DNA of 64,000 nucleotides from Nocardia sp. NBC_00565 (GCF_036345915.1 NZ_CP107785.1:2790001-2854000); one strand, 5' to 3'. Positions 34,601 to 49,600 are shown, counted from the stretch's first letter. A program made the numbers and translations. Notes: a model not told the origin generated them from the letters alone.

Positions 34601-37600
34601 GCCCGAACGCGGCCAGATCGGTGCCCCGAACCTGCTCGAGCAACTGTGTGAACGACATTCCGGAAGTCAGACGGGTCCGCAATACGAGGGTGTTGACGAA
34701 CATGCCGACCAGATCGTCGAGTTCGGGCTCGCCACGGCCCGCGTAGGGAGTGCCGATCGCGATGTCGTCGGTACCGGTCAGGCGAGCCAGCGTGGCAGCC
34801 AATGCCGCGTGGAAGACCATGAACAGCGTCGTATTGTGCGATCGCGCGATCCGCAGCAGTCCCGCGTGGAGATCGGCGTCGACAGTCATCGGTATGCTCG
34901 CACCCGCATAGGACTGTGTCGGCGGACGCGGTCGGTCGGTCGGAAGTTCCAGCAACGCAGGCAGATCCGCCAGCTGCGTCGTCCAGTAGTCGATCTGCGC
35001 ACGCAGCAACGATTCGGGGTCGTGTTCGGTCCCCAGCACCGTTCGCTGCCAGATCGAGTAGTCCGCGTACTGCACCGGGAGCGGTGGCCAGGCCGGCGTC
35101 TCGTCCTGCAGCCGTGCCGCGTAGGCGATCATCATGTCCCGCGCGAGTGGGCCGAGCGACGACCCGTCGCCGCAGATGTGGTGCATCACAACGGCCAGAA
35201 CCCACTCGTCCGGCTCGAGCTCGAACAGGCGTGCCCGGAACGGCACCTCGACCGTCACATCGAACGCTGTCGATACGAGAGCCGACACCGACTCGGCCAG
35301 TTCGGGTTCCGCGAGCGGGGTCACGGCCATCGGCGGAATTGCCTGCGCGACGGGCAGAACGACCTGCGCCGGATCACCTGCCACTTGCGGGTACACGGTC
35401 CGCAGCACCTCGTGCCGGGTCACCACATCGCCGATCGCCGCGTGCAGCGCGTCGATATGCAGCTGTCCGGACAGACGTATCGCGATCGGGATGTTGTAGG
35501 CGGGCGAGTCGGGCTCGAACCGGTTCAGGAACCACATCCGCTGCTGCGCGTACGACAACGGGATATGGCGCGGGCGCGGCTGTGCGGTCAACGCCACGCG
35601 GCCGGTGTCGGCGTGGGATTCGGCGCGCGCGGCCAATCTTTCGACCGTCGGCGCCTCGAAGATCATCGCTACCGGGACGTTCGTGTCGAGCGCGGCGCCG
35701 ATCCGGGCGGCCGCCCGGATGGCTACCAGGCTGTTGCCACCCAGTTCGAAGAAGTCGTCGTCGGCGCCCACGGTGCCGTTGACGCCGAGCACCTCGGCGA
35801 ACACACCCGCCACGATCTCCTCTACCGGTGCAGCCGGGGCCCGGAATCGCTTGGTCTGGGCGACGGGTGCGGGCAGCGCCTTACGGTCGAGTTTTCCGCT
35901 CGGCGACAGAGGGATTTCGTCGAGGACCATCACGGCGGCGGGCACCATATACGACGGCAGCACCTCGGTCAGTGCCGCACGCAACTCCTCGGCCGACACG
36001 GTCGCCTCCGCAACCGGCGCCACGTAAGACACCAGCATCACAGGACCTGCACCCGCACGACGCGGCACTGTCACCGCGAACGCCACCTCCGCGCGCGCCC
36101 CCAACACCGCATCGATCTCCCCGAGTTCGACCCGGAAACCGCGGACCTTCACCTGAAAATCGTTACGTCCCATGAACTCCAAGGCGCCGACGGTATTCCA
36201 CCGCACCACATCGCCGGTGCGGTACACGCGGGATCCCGGTTCCCCGAACGGGTGTGCCACAAACCGCGCCGCGGACATGCCCGCCCTGTTCACGTACCCG
36301 CGCGCCAGCGCCGGGCCGGCCAGATACAACTCTCCGCTCACCCCTACCGGTACCGGCTGCAACCGGGTATCCAACACCAGAGCCTGAATTCCGGGCAGCG
36401 GAGCGCCGATCGTCGGCGGGTCGCCCGGTCGCAGCCGCTCGGTCGCAGTGGCGATTATCGTTGTCTCCGTCGGTCCGTACAACACTCGGAACTGCCTGGT
36501 CCCGCTGATATCGGTGCCCGCCCAACGGTTCACCAGGTCCGCCGGGACCTCGTCACCGCCGGACATCACGACCCGTAAGTCGTCCAGCCCTGCCGGATCC
36601 ACCGAAGCCAATGCGGCAGGGGTGACGAATGCGTGCGTGATCCGCTGCACGCGGAGGAGCTCAGCCAGCTCGTTTCCGCCGCGCATCCCCGCCTGCGCCA
36701 CCACCAGTGCGGACGCACGACTGACTGCCAGCAGGATCTCCAGCAGTGAGGCGTCGAATGAGGTCGACGCGAAATGTAGTACCCGGGACGTGGGCCCGAG
36801 GTCGTGGTCGGCGCGCTGCGCCGAGACGTATCCGATGACGCCGGAATGTGTGACGGCGACGCCCTTCGGCACTCCGGTGGATCCCGAGGTGAAGACTACC
36901 CAGGCCACATTCGAGGTCCGCAGCGGCCGCAGCCGCTCCCCATCACCGATCGTTCCTCCGGCCAGCGCATCGATCCGCGCTACCACGGTGGTGTCGTCGA
37001 GCACGATCCAGTCCACAGAATCGGGCAACGCGGCGCGCGCGGACGATACCGTCACCCCCAGTACCGCACCCGAATCCGACACCATCTGTTCGATCCGGCC
37101 TGCGGGATAGCTGGGATCCACCGGCACGTACGCCGCTCCCGATTTCGCCACCGCCCACCATGCGACTACGGACTCCACCGACCGCGGTGCCGCCATGACA
37201 ACCGCACACCCCGGTCCGGCCCCGAGGCGGATCAGGTGTCGCGCCAGCCGATTCGACCGTTCGTCGAGCTCCGTATACGACAACTCGGTATTCTCCGACA
37301 CCACGGCCACACCGTCGCCGTTGTCCCGGACGGCCGCGGTGAGCACCTCCGGCAACAGCACCGGTGACGCCGCGGCTTGCGAGCCCACCCGCGAAAGCAG
37401 CTCCACCCGCTCGTCCGCGTACAGCCAATCGATATCCCCGGTCGCCACCGCCGGATCCTCGGTGATCGCTTCCAGAACCCGCACCAATCGGCGGACGAAC
37501 CCCGTTACCGTCACCTCGTCGAAAAGATCACGCGCATACATCATCATTCCCGAGATACCGTGTGTCACACCGGCTTTCCCATACGAATCGGATATCACCA

Positions 37601-40600
37601 GTTGCAGGTCGAACTGGCTTGTCCCGGTATCCAGATCCGCCCGTGACACCGCGACATCGGGCAGCACGACCTCAACCGTCGGCATGTTCTGGAACGCGAG
37701 CGCGACCTGGAACAAGGGATGCTGCGCCGCTGATCGCTCCGGATGCAGTTCCTCCACGACACGCTCGAACGGTACATCCGCATGCTCGAACGCCTGCAGG
37801 TCCACCTCTCGAGTCCGCTTCAGTAGGTCCGCGAACGACTCGCTCCCATCAACTGGAGTTCGCAGTGCCAGTGTGTTCACGAACATCCCCACCAGATCAT
37901 CCAGACCTGGTTCGCCGCGACCCGCGACCGGGGTTCCTATCACCACGTCATCGCTGCCGCTCAACCGCGCGAGTACCACTGCCAATGCGGCATGCACCAC
38001 CATGAACAGCGACGCCCCCCGCGATCGGGCCAAGTCCAATAGCCGCCCGTGCAATTTCGGACCGATCTCGACCGGCACCCGTCCACCCGCCTGCGATGCC
38101 ACCGCCGGACGGGCGTGGTCCGTCGGCAGATCCAGCCGATCCGGCGCGTCGGCCAACGTCGACCGCCAGAACGCCAACTGCGCGGACATCAAGGAGGCCG
38201 CATCATCTGCCGCCCCGAGAACCTGCCGCTGCCACAATGCGAAATCCGCGTACTGCACTGCCAAGGGTTGCCATACCGGCGCATGTCCGGCCACCCGCGC
38301 CGCGTACGCCACCATCACATCACGGGCCAGCGGCCCCATGGACTGTCCATCACCGGCGATGTGATGGACAACCAACACCAACGTGAACTGCTCGATGCCA
38401 CCGTCGGCCTCCGGTTCGACCTTGAACAATCCCACGCGCATCGGCACCTGCGCGGTCACATCGAACCCGGCCCGCACGAATTCGCCGACCACATCGCGGA
38501 CCGAACTCGCCTGCACCCGCACCGGATCCACCGTGACCCCCGGCTCATCCAGAATCACCTGCCGTGGCTCGCCGTCGGTCTCCGGGTATATCGTCCGTAA
38601 CACCTCGTGGCGTCCGATGACGTCCCTGATCGCTGCCCCGAGAGCCGCGAAGTCCAATCGCCCGGACAACCGCAGCATCACCGGGATGTTGTATACGGCC
38701 GACTCCGGCTCGAACCGGTTCAGGAACCACATCCGTTGCTGGGCCAGTGAGAGGGGCACCGGATCGGGCCGCACCGCCGCTGTCAACGGCACTCGGCCCC
38801 CACCGCTGAGCGATCCCGCGAGCTCCGCGAAGCCCCCTACGGTGGGCGTCTCGAACAACGACCGCACCGGTATCCGTACATCCAAGGCGGCCCCCACCCG
38901 CGCCACCACCAGCGACGCACTCAGCGAATCACCACCCAGTGCGAAGAAGTCGTCATCGACCCCGACCCGGTCCACGTGGAGCACCTGCTCGAACGCCGTC
39001 GCGACGACTGCTTCCACCCACGACGACGGGGCCCTGAAAACCCGAGCAGCGAAAACGGGCTCCGGCAAGCGCTCGCGATCCAGTTTCCCGTTCGAGGTCA
39101 GCGGAACGTCGCCGAGCACCATCACCACGGCCGGCACCATGTACGCGGGCAGTACCTCGGTCAACGCCGCACGCAACTCCTCACCCGATACAGTCTTCCC
39201 CGCCGACGGCATCACATAGGACGCCAACGTCACCGGCCGCCGATCGTCGCCACGCGGCACGGTGACCGCGAATGCCACATCCGAACGCGCACCGAGCGCT
39301 GCGTCGATCTCACTCAACTCGACCCGAGCGCCGCGCACTTTCACCTGAAAATCGTTGCGCCCCAAGAACTCCAAATGCTCGTCCGGGTTCCGCCGCACCA
39401 TATCACCGGTGCGGTACATCCGGCGGCCCGGTTCCCCGAATGGACATGCGACGAACCGTGCCGCACTCAACCCCGCGTTGCCGATATACCCGTCGGCCAG
39501 ACCTGGGCCGAACAGATGGAGTTCGCCCGCGACGCCCAGCGGCACCGGCCGCAACCAGGTATCGAGGACCGCGGCTGCGACGGCGCCAACCGGCCTACCG
39601 ATCGTGATCGGAGCGCCGGGCCTGAGCGCGTCGGTTCCGGTAGCCCAGATAGTGCTTTCGGTCGGCCCGTAGAGGTTGACCATGGTGCGATCCGGCGCCC
39701 ACTGGTCGACCAGTTCCGGGCCGACCGGTTCTCCGGCCGTTGCCAGCACGCGCAGCTCGGCGAGGCCGTCCCGGGGGACTGTCGCCAGTGCCGATGGCGT
39801 CAGCACCGCGTGCGAGATATGTTCGCGCCGCATCAGATCCGCGAGCTCGCGGCCGCCGTACACATCTGGTGGTGATACGACCAGCCGTCCGCCCGAGCCG
39901 TGCGCCATCAACAGCTCGAATACCGAGGCGTCGAAGCTCGGCGAGGCGACCTGCAGTACGGTCGATGTGCGGTCGACGTCGAGTACCCGGCGCTGCGCCG
40001 AGACGACATCGGCCAGGCCACGATGACTGACCAGCACCCCCTTGGGTGTTCCCGTCGATCCGGACGTGTAGATCACATATGCTGTCCGATCTATCCGAAT
40101 CGGACCCCCACGTTCGGAATCGGTGATCGGCGCGGCAGAAACCGAGTCCATACCGCGGAGAGTCTGTTCGTCATCGATGATCAGCCAGTCGATGTCATCG
40201 GGCAGATTCGTGGAGCCGGTGACAGTCAGCCCTAGCGAGGCGTTCGAGTCCGACACCAGGAACTCGACACGCTCGGGCGGGAGGATCGGATCGATCGGCA
40301 CGAAGGCGGCGCCTGCTTTCGCGACAGCCCATATCGCGACAATCCCTTCCAGGGAGCGCGGGAGCGCGCAGGCGAGAACGGCCTGCGGCCGACCAGTGCG
40401 CCGAAGCACGATTCGAGCGAGCCGATTGGACCTCTCATCGAGCTGGCGGTAAGTCAGGGTGGCACCGCCATATGCCGCCGCGATCGCGTCGGGTCGGCGG
40501 GCAGCGGATGCCGTGAGTATCTCGTGCAACGCTCCCGGGCTGAACTGGTCATCTCTGGTAGGAGGCCACAAAGGACCAGGTTCGTCGTTCAGTGCGATCG

Positions 40601-43600
40601 CGCTCGGCCGACCGGCCGGATTCTCGGCGATCCAATAGACCAACTCGACAAACCGGTCGAGGATTTCACGCGCCCGAGCTGGGGCGAATTCGGGCTCGAG
40701 GAATCGGAGGGTGATCTGCAGTCCCTGCGCGCCGCCGGGCTCAGCCTCCTGAGGCGCGACGACGAGGCTCAGCGGATATGGGGTGGCGTCGATACCGGTG
40801 ATGTCTTCGACGTGCAGGCCCGCCGAATCGACCAGTTGCTGCAACGCTGGCCGGTCGAGGGGGAACGACTGGAAACCGAGTGCGGTGTCGAAGAGTTCGG
40901 ATACTCCGGCACTGCGGTGAATGTCGGGTAGACCGACGTAGTGGTGGTCCAGCATGCTGGCGTGCTGCGCCTGAATTCGGATCAGCAACTCCCGCACCGA
41001 TACCGCGGGTTCGAGCCGGACGCGGACGGGAATCGTATTCAGGAACATGCCGAGCGTTTGGTCCACCATCGGCAACTGCGGTGGCCGGCCGGACACCGCG
41101 GAGCCGAAGATCACCTCGGTCTCACCCGTCAGTATGCGCAGATTCAGTGCCCAAGCCGCAGCCAGGACGGTGTTGATGGTGACAGCTGCGTCCGCTGCCG
41201 CCGCACGCAGCTGTCCGAACCGATTCGCTGACAGCTCGACGCTGACCTCGGCGGCCGACGCGGAGTCTGCTGGGCCGGCTCCGCGGGCCACCCGGGTGGG
41301 TGAATCCACATCCGAATAGGCCTGCGCCCACGCGGCTTTGGATGCGGCGAGATCCTGTTGGCGCAGCCAGATCAGGTAGTCGCGGTAGGAGGGCGCAGGT
41401 CCGACGGCTTCGATACGTGACGGTGATCCGTAGTATTCGAGCAGGTCTCGCATCAGCAACGGCATCGACCAACCGTCGAGGATTACATGGTGATTCGTGA
41501 CGAGCAGCCGGAAAATGTTCGAATCGACATGGATCAGCGTGAATCGAATCAGCGGAGGAGCCGACAGGTCGAATCCTGCCGCCGCGTCCGCTGCCGCGAA
41601 AGCGCCTATGTCGGCGGGGAGTTCCGAATCGCCGATGTCGGCTAGATCAACCTCCCGGAACTGAACCTCGGCGTGGTTCAGCACGATCTGGCACGGTCCC
41701 GCGGCCGTTTCCGCAAATGCGGCACGCAGGATATCGTGCCGGTCCACTACCGCCTGAGCGGCACGCCGCAGGCGTTCGGCGTCGATCTCTCCGGAGAATC
41801 CGATCATCGTCTGAACGGTGTAATTGTCCGAGGTGTCCGGGTCGAACATCGAGTGGAAGTGGATCCCGGATTGCATCGGCGACAGTGGCCACACGTCGGA
41901 CAAGGCGTGATACTGCTTCTCGAGTCGCTCGATGTCCGATTGTGTGAGCGCGACCAGCGGGAAGTCCGACGGCCGATATGCGCGGCCCTCGGCCCGGACC
42001 CCCGCCTGGAGGCCGGATTGTTCCTCGATCGGCACGGGTGCCCGATCGCCGCGCGCTATTGCCGCGAGGGCGGCGACCGTCTTGCCTTCGAACACATTTC
42101 GGGGAGTGATGTCGAGCCCGGCGGATCTCGCCAATGCCACCAGCCGCATCGAGAGGATGCTGTCGCCGCCGAGGGTGAAGAAGTTGCTCTCCGCCGAGAC
42201 ATTGTCCAGATGCAGCACATCGGCGAAGAGTTGCGCCATGACCTGCTCCGCAGGCGTGGACGGCGGCCTGCCACCCACACTCTCCGATTCGAAGGCGCGC
42301 TCCCGCAGTGCATTCCGGTCGATCTTGCCCGTGCGGGTGAGCGGCATCGAGTCGAGTTCGATGATCGCGGTGGGATTCATGTAGTAGATCAGCGTGCTCG
42401 CGAGATCATCGTGCAGTGCCGGCACATCCAGAGCCACACCCGGGGCGGAAACCACATATGACACCAGAACCGGTTCGCCGGCGGGCCCTTCTTGCGCGAC
42501 GGTGGCGACGCTCGCCACAGCGGCATGCCGTGCCAGGTGGGCATCGATGTCCCCCAGCTCGATCCGCAGGCCGTGAATCTTGACCTGTTGATCGTTGCGT
42601 CCCAGGTAGTCCAACTCCAACCCTGTGCGACCCCGCACCCACCGTATGGAATCGCCGGTGCGGTAGATCCGCTGCCCGTGTCCGGACACTGGATCCGCGA
42701 CGAAGCGGGACGCGGTCGCGCCCGGTCGATCGAAGTAACCTCGGGCAAGTCCGGGCCCTCCGATATAGAGTTCGCCGGCCACCCCGACCGGCACCGGCCG
42801 CAGCCACATATCGAGAACCGCCACCGACACACCACGGATCGGGCTCCCCATCGATACCGGTTCGCCGGGCCGCAAGACATCTGAGCCTGTTGCCCAGATC
42901 GTGCATTCAGTCGGTCCGTAATGATTCATCAGCCGACGCCCGTGCCCCCACCGGTTCATGGTGTCCGATCCGGTCGCTTCGCCCACGACTGCGACCGATT
43001 CGAGGGAGCGAAGCCCGGACGGATCCATCGTGTTGAGTACGGAGGGGGTGATGATCGCATGCGAAACCTTCTCCGTCCGCAGCAAATCCGCGAGATCGCT
43101 TCCGGCGTACACCTGTGGCGGTGCTACCACGAGGCAGGCGCCGCTACTGTGTGCCAGCAGCAACTCCGACAAGCACGCGTCGAACCCCGGCGAGGCGACC
43201 TGCAACACCACCGAATCGGCATCCGCACCGAAGGCTTCGGCTTGCGCGGCGACGAGGTCGGCCAAACCTCGATGACTGAGCTGAACCGCTTTCGGTTTGC
43301 CGGTCGATCCGGACGTATAGATCACATACGCCGTATGGTCTGGCAGCAGCCTGCCTGCCACAGCGGGGGTGCTGGCCGAGCGAGACAGATCTTCCTCGGC
43401 GTCGGGGACCAACCAGTCGACTGTGTCCGGAAGGCGCGGTGCGCCGGCGCTGGTCGTCACGCCCAGCCCGCAGCGGCAGTCGGACAGCAACTCCGCGAGC
43501 CGCTCGGAGGGATTATCCGGATCCAGCGGGACGAAGGCGGCGCCTGTCCTTGCTACCGCCCAGATCGCCACGACCAGTTCGACAGAACGAGGAATGGCCA

Positions 43601-46600
43601 ATGCGACGAACGACTCGGGGCGAGCGCCGCGGCCGATCAGCAGCTCGGCGAGCTCGTCCGCGCGACGGGCGAGCTCACGATAGGTCAATGCGGTGTCACC
43701 GCAGCGGACAGCCGCCGCGTCCGGATACCGGCACGCGGTTTTCCACAGGATCTCGCGGAGCGTGAGCTCCTCGACCGGTGACTCGCTTCGGGCCGAAAGT
43801 AGTTCGGTGCGTTCGGAATCCCAGCACGACGAGATCGCGGCGGTCTTCTTTGCGGGATCGGTCACGATCTGCGTGAGGATCGATTCGAATCGTTCGAGCA
43901 GCGTGCGGGCATCCTCCGAACCGAGCCGGTCGGTGGAGAATCTCAACGTCACCGTGAATGCGTCCGGCTCGCTGGTATCGGATCGCCCGTCGCGAATCGG
44001 CCGCGGTGGGGTCACTTGCAGACTCAGCGGGTATGGCGTGGCGTCGTGTGCTCGGAGATCGACGAGCCGCAAACCGGCGTCACCGAGAGTGCGTGCCAGC
44101 CCATCCCGATCCAGCGGGTAGGACTCGAGCACTGTCACTGTATCGAACATATCGGCGAGCCCGGTCGCCCGTTGCAACTCCGCCAGGCCGATGTGCCGGT
44201 GATCCAGCATTGCGACTTGCTCGGCTTGCACCCGAACGAGTAGATCGGCGACAGTCTCGTTGGGGTCGAGCCGGATTCGTACGGGCACAGTGTTGATGAA
44301 CAGGCCGACCATCTGCTCCACACCCGGGATCTGCGGTGGTCGGTCCGACACCGTGTTGCCGAACACCACGTCCGACCGGCCGGTCGGGACCGTGAGCAGC
44401 AATGCCCACGCCACCTGCATGGACGTATTGGCGGTGACGCCATGGGAGCGGGAGAGACCGATAACCGCAGCGGTGGTCGCGACGTCGAGGTTCAGGCCGA
44501 CTTCGCCGTTGTGCGCGGTGACAGTTCGATCCGGCTCGCCCATGACCCGCGTCGGACTCTCGATTCCGGCGAGCGTCTGACGCCACGCGGTTATTGCGGC
44601 GTCACGATCTCGAGTGTGCAGCCACTGTAGGTAGTCCCGGTAGGACCGAGGGGGCGCGAGCGCGGCCGTATCGCCCTCGGATATGTACAGCGAGAGCAAC
44701 TCGCCGATCAGCAAGGGCATCGACCAGCCGTCCAGCACGATGTGGTGGTTGGTGACCAGCAGCTGGAACTCATCGGCGCCGATACGGACGAGGTGGAAAC
44801 GCACCAGCGGCGGACGAGCCGGATCGAACGGCTCCGAGGCTGCCGCGGCGAGTCGCTGGAGTTCGCGCTCGCGAGCACCGGCATCGCGGATATCGGTGAT
44901 ATCCGATTGACGCCAATCGACCTGGGTGTCGCTCAGCACGATCTGGTGTGGCCCGTCGGTGCTCTCGACAAAAGCGGTCCGGAGGCTGTCGTGCCGGCCG
45001 ATCAGCGCCTGCGCAGCCTGCCGCATCCGTTCGGCATGAACCTTGCCGGCAAGCGTCAGCGCGGCCTGGACGATATAGCCGTCGACGCCGTCATCGTCGT
45101 AGATGGCGTGGAACAGCAGTCCGGACTGCAACGCAGTGAGTGGCCACACATCGGTCATCGACGGGTATTCCCGCAACCAGCGGTCGATTTCGTGCTGCGA
45201 TGCCACCACGAGCGGGAAGTCCGAGGCAGTGAATCCGCCAGCGGTTTCGGATCGGACGTGTCGGGCAAGCGCCCGCAACGCCTGCGCCCACAGCCCGGCG
45301 AGCTCGTCGACATCTGCGGTGCCCAGCACCTGAGCGGCGAAATCCCATGTCGCGTCCAGTTCGATCCCGTCGGAGCGCTGTTCGGCGATCACATTGAGAT
45401 CGAGCACGGCCGGCAGTGCCATCCGCGGGTCGCTCGTCGCGGTCAGTGCGGTGAATTCCGTCGTCGGGGTCCATGCCCCCGAGTGTTCGCGGGCACTCAC
45501 CCTCCCCAAATAGTTGACGCTGATCTGAGGTTCTCGCGAACTCCCGAGCTCGGCGCGACCCACGGGATCGAGCCGGCGCAGCATTCCGTAGCCGATACCG
45601 TTGTCCGGCACCGCTCGTCGCTGCTCCTTCACCTGCTTGATCGCGAGTCCCGCGGCTGCGCCACCGGCGAACGCCTCATCGAGATCAACGCCTCGCAGTT
45701 GGATGAAGACCGGGAACCGTGTAGTGAACCAGCCCACGGTGGCGTCGAGTTCGGCTCCCGGCACAGCGTGTTCCTCGCGGCCATGCCCCTCCAGCGAGAT
45801 CACCTGTCCGTCGGCCACCATGCCGCGCCTTCGCCGCCACAGTCCCAGTGCCAGTACCAGCGCCGCCAGCAACGGGTCATTGGCACTTCCGTGAAAGCGA
45901 GCCGGAATGGTCGTGAGAATCGCCTCTGCAACATCTGCCGGGATACGCGTCCGGATCCGGTCCCCGGTCGCCGTGACGTCACGATCGGGATCCAAATGCC
46001 GCGACCCGAGTAGCTGATCTTCCTGCTCGAGAACGTTTTTCCACAGGTCGAGTTCCGTCGAACGCCTGCCCGCCGCCTGCTCGACCAGACCGTGAACCCA
46101 GCGCCGGACCGAGGTCGTGCCCGAGCCGAAGTGCGGGTCATGGCCATCGCAGACGTACTGCCAGGCCTGCGCGAGGTCGCTGAGGATGATCCGCCACGAC
46201 ACAGCGTCGACAGCGAGGTGATGAACGACAAGCCACATCAGATCAGGGCCCGCGCCCGCGTCATCTTCCATCCAGACGAATTGAACGAGAACACCGTTGC
46301 TCGGGTCCAATCGATCGGCGGCTGCTTGCAGATGCCAGTCGACTTCTGCGGCATCGCGCCGTTCGAGCCGAACCCGGACGAGGGCCGCGTCGGCATCGAC
46401 CGCTGCCGGATCGGGTACATCGAGGTACTGATCAACCGACTCGGCGCCGCACAACACCGCGCGCAACATATCGTGGCGGTCCAGCAGCGATTGCAGTGCG
46501 CGCACGAGCCGCACTCGATCGACCCGCTGCGGAAGTTCAACGAGAGCGGCTTGCGCAAACCGATCGAAGTGTCCTCGCTCGAGCATCGCGTGCGTGATCG

Positions 46601-49600
46601 GCGACAGCGGCATCGACCCCACGCCGCGGCCGGGCAACTCGACAAGCTGGGGCTTGTCGCCGGCCTGCGTCGCTGTGGCGGCCAAACCCGCGACGGTCTT
46701 GCGCTCGAACACATCCTGCGTGGAAAAAGCCAAGCCAGCGGCCTTGGCCCGCGCCACCAGCTGAATCGACAGAATGCTGTCGCCGCCGAGAGCGAAGAAG
46801 CTGTCGTCCGCTCCGACCTGCCGCACTCCGAGCACCTCGACGAACAGCCCTGCTACCAGGCTTTCCCGGGGTGTGGCCGGCGGACGACCGACCGGTGCGG
46901 TCCCGAAAGCAGGGGCAGGCAGAGCGCTGCGATCGAGCTTGCCGAACGAATTCACCGGCAGGCTGTCCAGCAGCACGACCACCGCCGGGACCATATGGGG
47001 CGGCAGGGACTCGCCGGCGAAGCGCTCGAGTTCGAGCGGATCGATCCGACGACCGCGAACGGGGACGACGTAGGACGCGAGAACGGTCGCGCCGGCGTTG
47101 TTGCGCACCGGCATCGTGACGGAAAGATCTACATCATCGTGTCCGGTGAGCGCGGCGTCTATCTCGCCGGGCTCGATCCGGTACCCGCGAATCTTGATCT
47201 GAAAGTCGCTGCGCCCCAACAACTCCAGCCGCATACTGGAATCTCCGCTCGCCCAGCGCGCGATATCGCCGGTCCGATAGATCCGCGCACCCGGACCGCC
47301 GTAGGGATCGGCGACGAACCGGGCTGCGGTCTCCCCGAATAGATGACTGTAGCCTCGCGCCAAACCCGGTCCGGCCAGATACAACTCACCCGGGGTCCCC
47401 TTGGGCACCGGTTGCAGTGCGGAATCGAGAACCATGGCCGATACACCACGTATGGGGCCGCCGACGGTGCGACCACCCTCGGGACTCATCGCGACGCCCG
47501 CGGCGGTCACAGTGGTTTCGGTGGGCCCGTATTCGTTGTACACGGACCCTGTACGCATCCACCGCTCGATCACGTGCGGTGGACACACGTCACCACCGAC
47601 CACGACCACGCGCAACTCGGTCAGCTGGTCCGGGTCGACGGTCGCCAGCATCGCGGGCGTCAGCGTCAGGTGGGTCACACCCTCGTCAGCGAGTAGTCGG
47701 GTGAGCGGCTCACCGCCGATCACATCGGGAGGGGTGATCACCAGCGTGGATCCATTTGCGAAGCAGGTCAGGAACTGTTCCATGGAGGCGTCGAAACTCG
47801 GCGACAGTGCGTAGGACACGCGGGCGGTCGTGTCGACACCGTAGGCTTCGCTGCGGTCGGCGATGAGGTTCGCAAGTCCGGTATGTGTGACCTGGACGCC
47901 TTTCGGCCGTCCGGTGGATCCCGACGTGTAAGTCACATACGCGAGGTTGGACGCTCGCAGCGGCCGGATCCGCTCATCGTCGGCAATCGGCCCGTCGGCT
48001 GCGGCATCGCATTCCCGCAGGGCCGCGGCATCATCGAGAACCACTCGGCGCACTTGCCTCGGAAACCGCCCACCATAGGCGCTGATGGTGATTCCCACTC
48101 GCGCGCCACTGTCAGCGATCACGTGCTCGATACGCTTGGGCGGGTACTCCGGGTCCACTTGCACAATCGCGGCCCCGCATTTCGCTACCGCCCACGCCGC
48201 GATGATCGACTCGACCGAGCGTCTGAGCACGATCGCTACCGCCGTGTCCGGACCGCACGCCAGAGCTATCAGCTGGCGGGCCAATTGGGAGGATCTGGTG
48301 TCCAGCTCGCCATATGTCAAGGTCCGGCCGGCCGAGGCGATCGCGCTCGCACTACGGTAGCGATGTGCGCTGTCTGCCAGGATGTCGGGTAGCAGCTGTG
48401 TTCCGGCGCTGCTCGGTCCCCGCACGGGCACCAGCGCGGATCGTTCCTGTGCCTCGAGTAGCGGCAGACTGCTGACCGGGCGTGCCGTTCCCCCGGCGAG
48501 GAACTCGTGCACGAACATGAGGAACCGCTTGTGGTGACCAGCGAGTTCTTCGGGGCTGTAGACATTCGGATTCCCCTGGAAGTCGATATGAGTACTGCTC
48601 TTACCCGCTCCCGGGTAGATATTGACAAACAGGTCGGCGGTAGGCCCTGACGTCAAGACGTTCAGGCGTCCTGTCGTATCACCGAGCACGACTTCGTTCT
48701 CGATCATCATGAGGTTCACGGCAGGTCCGAAGGACGCGGCCTCATCGCGCGCGATCCCCATATCGCGGAATATGTCCTCCTGGCGGTAGCGCTGTCGCCG
48801 AAGGGCACTCGTCAACTCACTTTGAGTGGCAGCGATCAGCTCACCAACGCTGCGGAAGGCGACCCGCACTCGCAGCGGAACCACATTCGCTACCATCCCC
48901 CCCGAACGTCGCAGCACGGCGGAGTGCCGACCCGAAACCGGCAGGCTCAGAAGCACTTCATCGCTTCGGGTCATCCGGGCGAGATAGGCCGCGAACGCCG
49001 CGACGATGATCGGAGCTACGCTGGTGCCGCGCTCGCGCACGACGTTGTCCAGCAGACGCGCGGTCTCGTCCGGCAAGGGCGCGCTGACAAGCGCCGGATG
49101 AATGGTGGGCTTGCTCACTCGACCGGCCAGACTGACGACGGGCGGCGCGCCGGCCAGGTGCTCGGTCCAGTATTTGCGGTCGTTGTCGAAACGCGCCGAA
49201 CCTCGGTACGCCAGATCCTGATCGATGATGTCTGCGAGGCTGTTCGCCGTCGATGGCGGGGCCTGTTCGAAATTGACCCAAGCGTTGTACAACTCGGTTA
49301 TCCGGTGCAGCATTGTCACCGCGGCGTATCCATCCAGCGCGATATGGTGGGCCCGCAGATACCACAGGAAGTGATCCGATCCGACCTGGAACACAACACT
49401 TTTCATTAGGAAGTCGTTCAGCAAGTCCAGCGGGGCGGAATAGTCCTCAGCCATCAGCCGGTGGGCAGTCGCAACAGGGTCGGCATACCGGCGCAAGTCC
49501 ATGACCGATACCGGAGAGCCGTCCGCTTCATCGATGAACTGGCATGGTTCGCCGTCGATTTCGATCAGGCGCACATGTCCGGATCCGAACTCGCGACTGG

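Noticed and set aside
34131..36578. An 815-codon plus-strand ORF within the large NRPS
   Set aside because: It is antisense to A, T and C domains with intact motifs; its His/Arg/Asp-rich composition is typical of a shadow frame.
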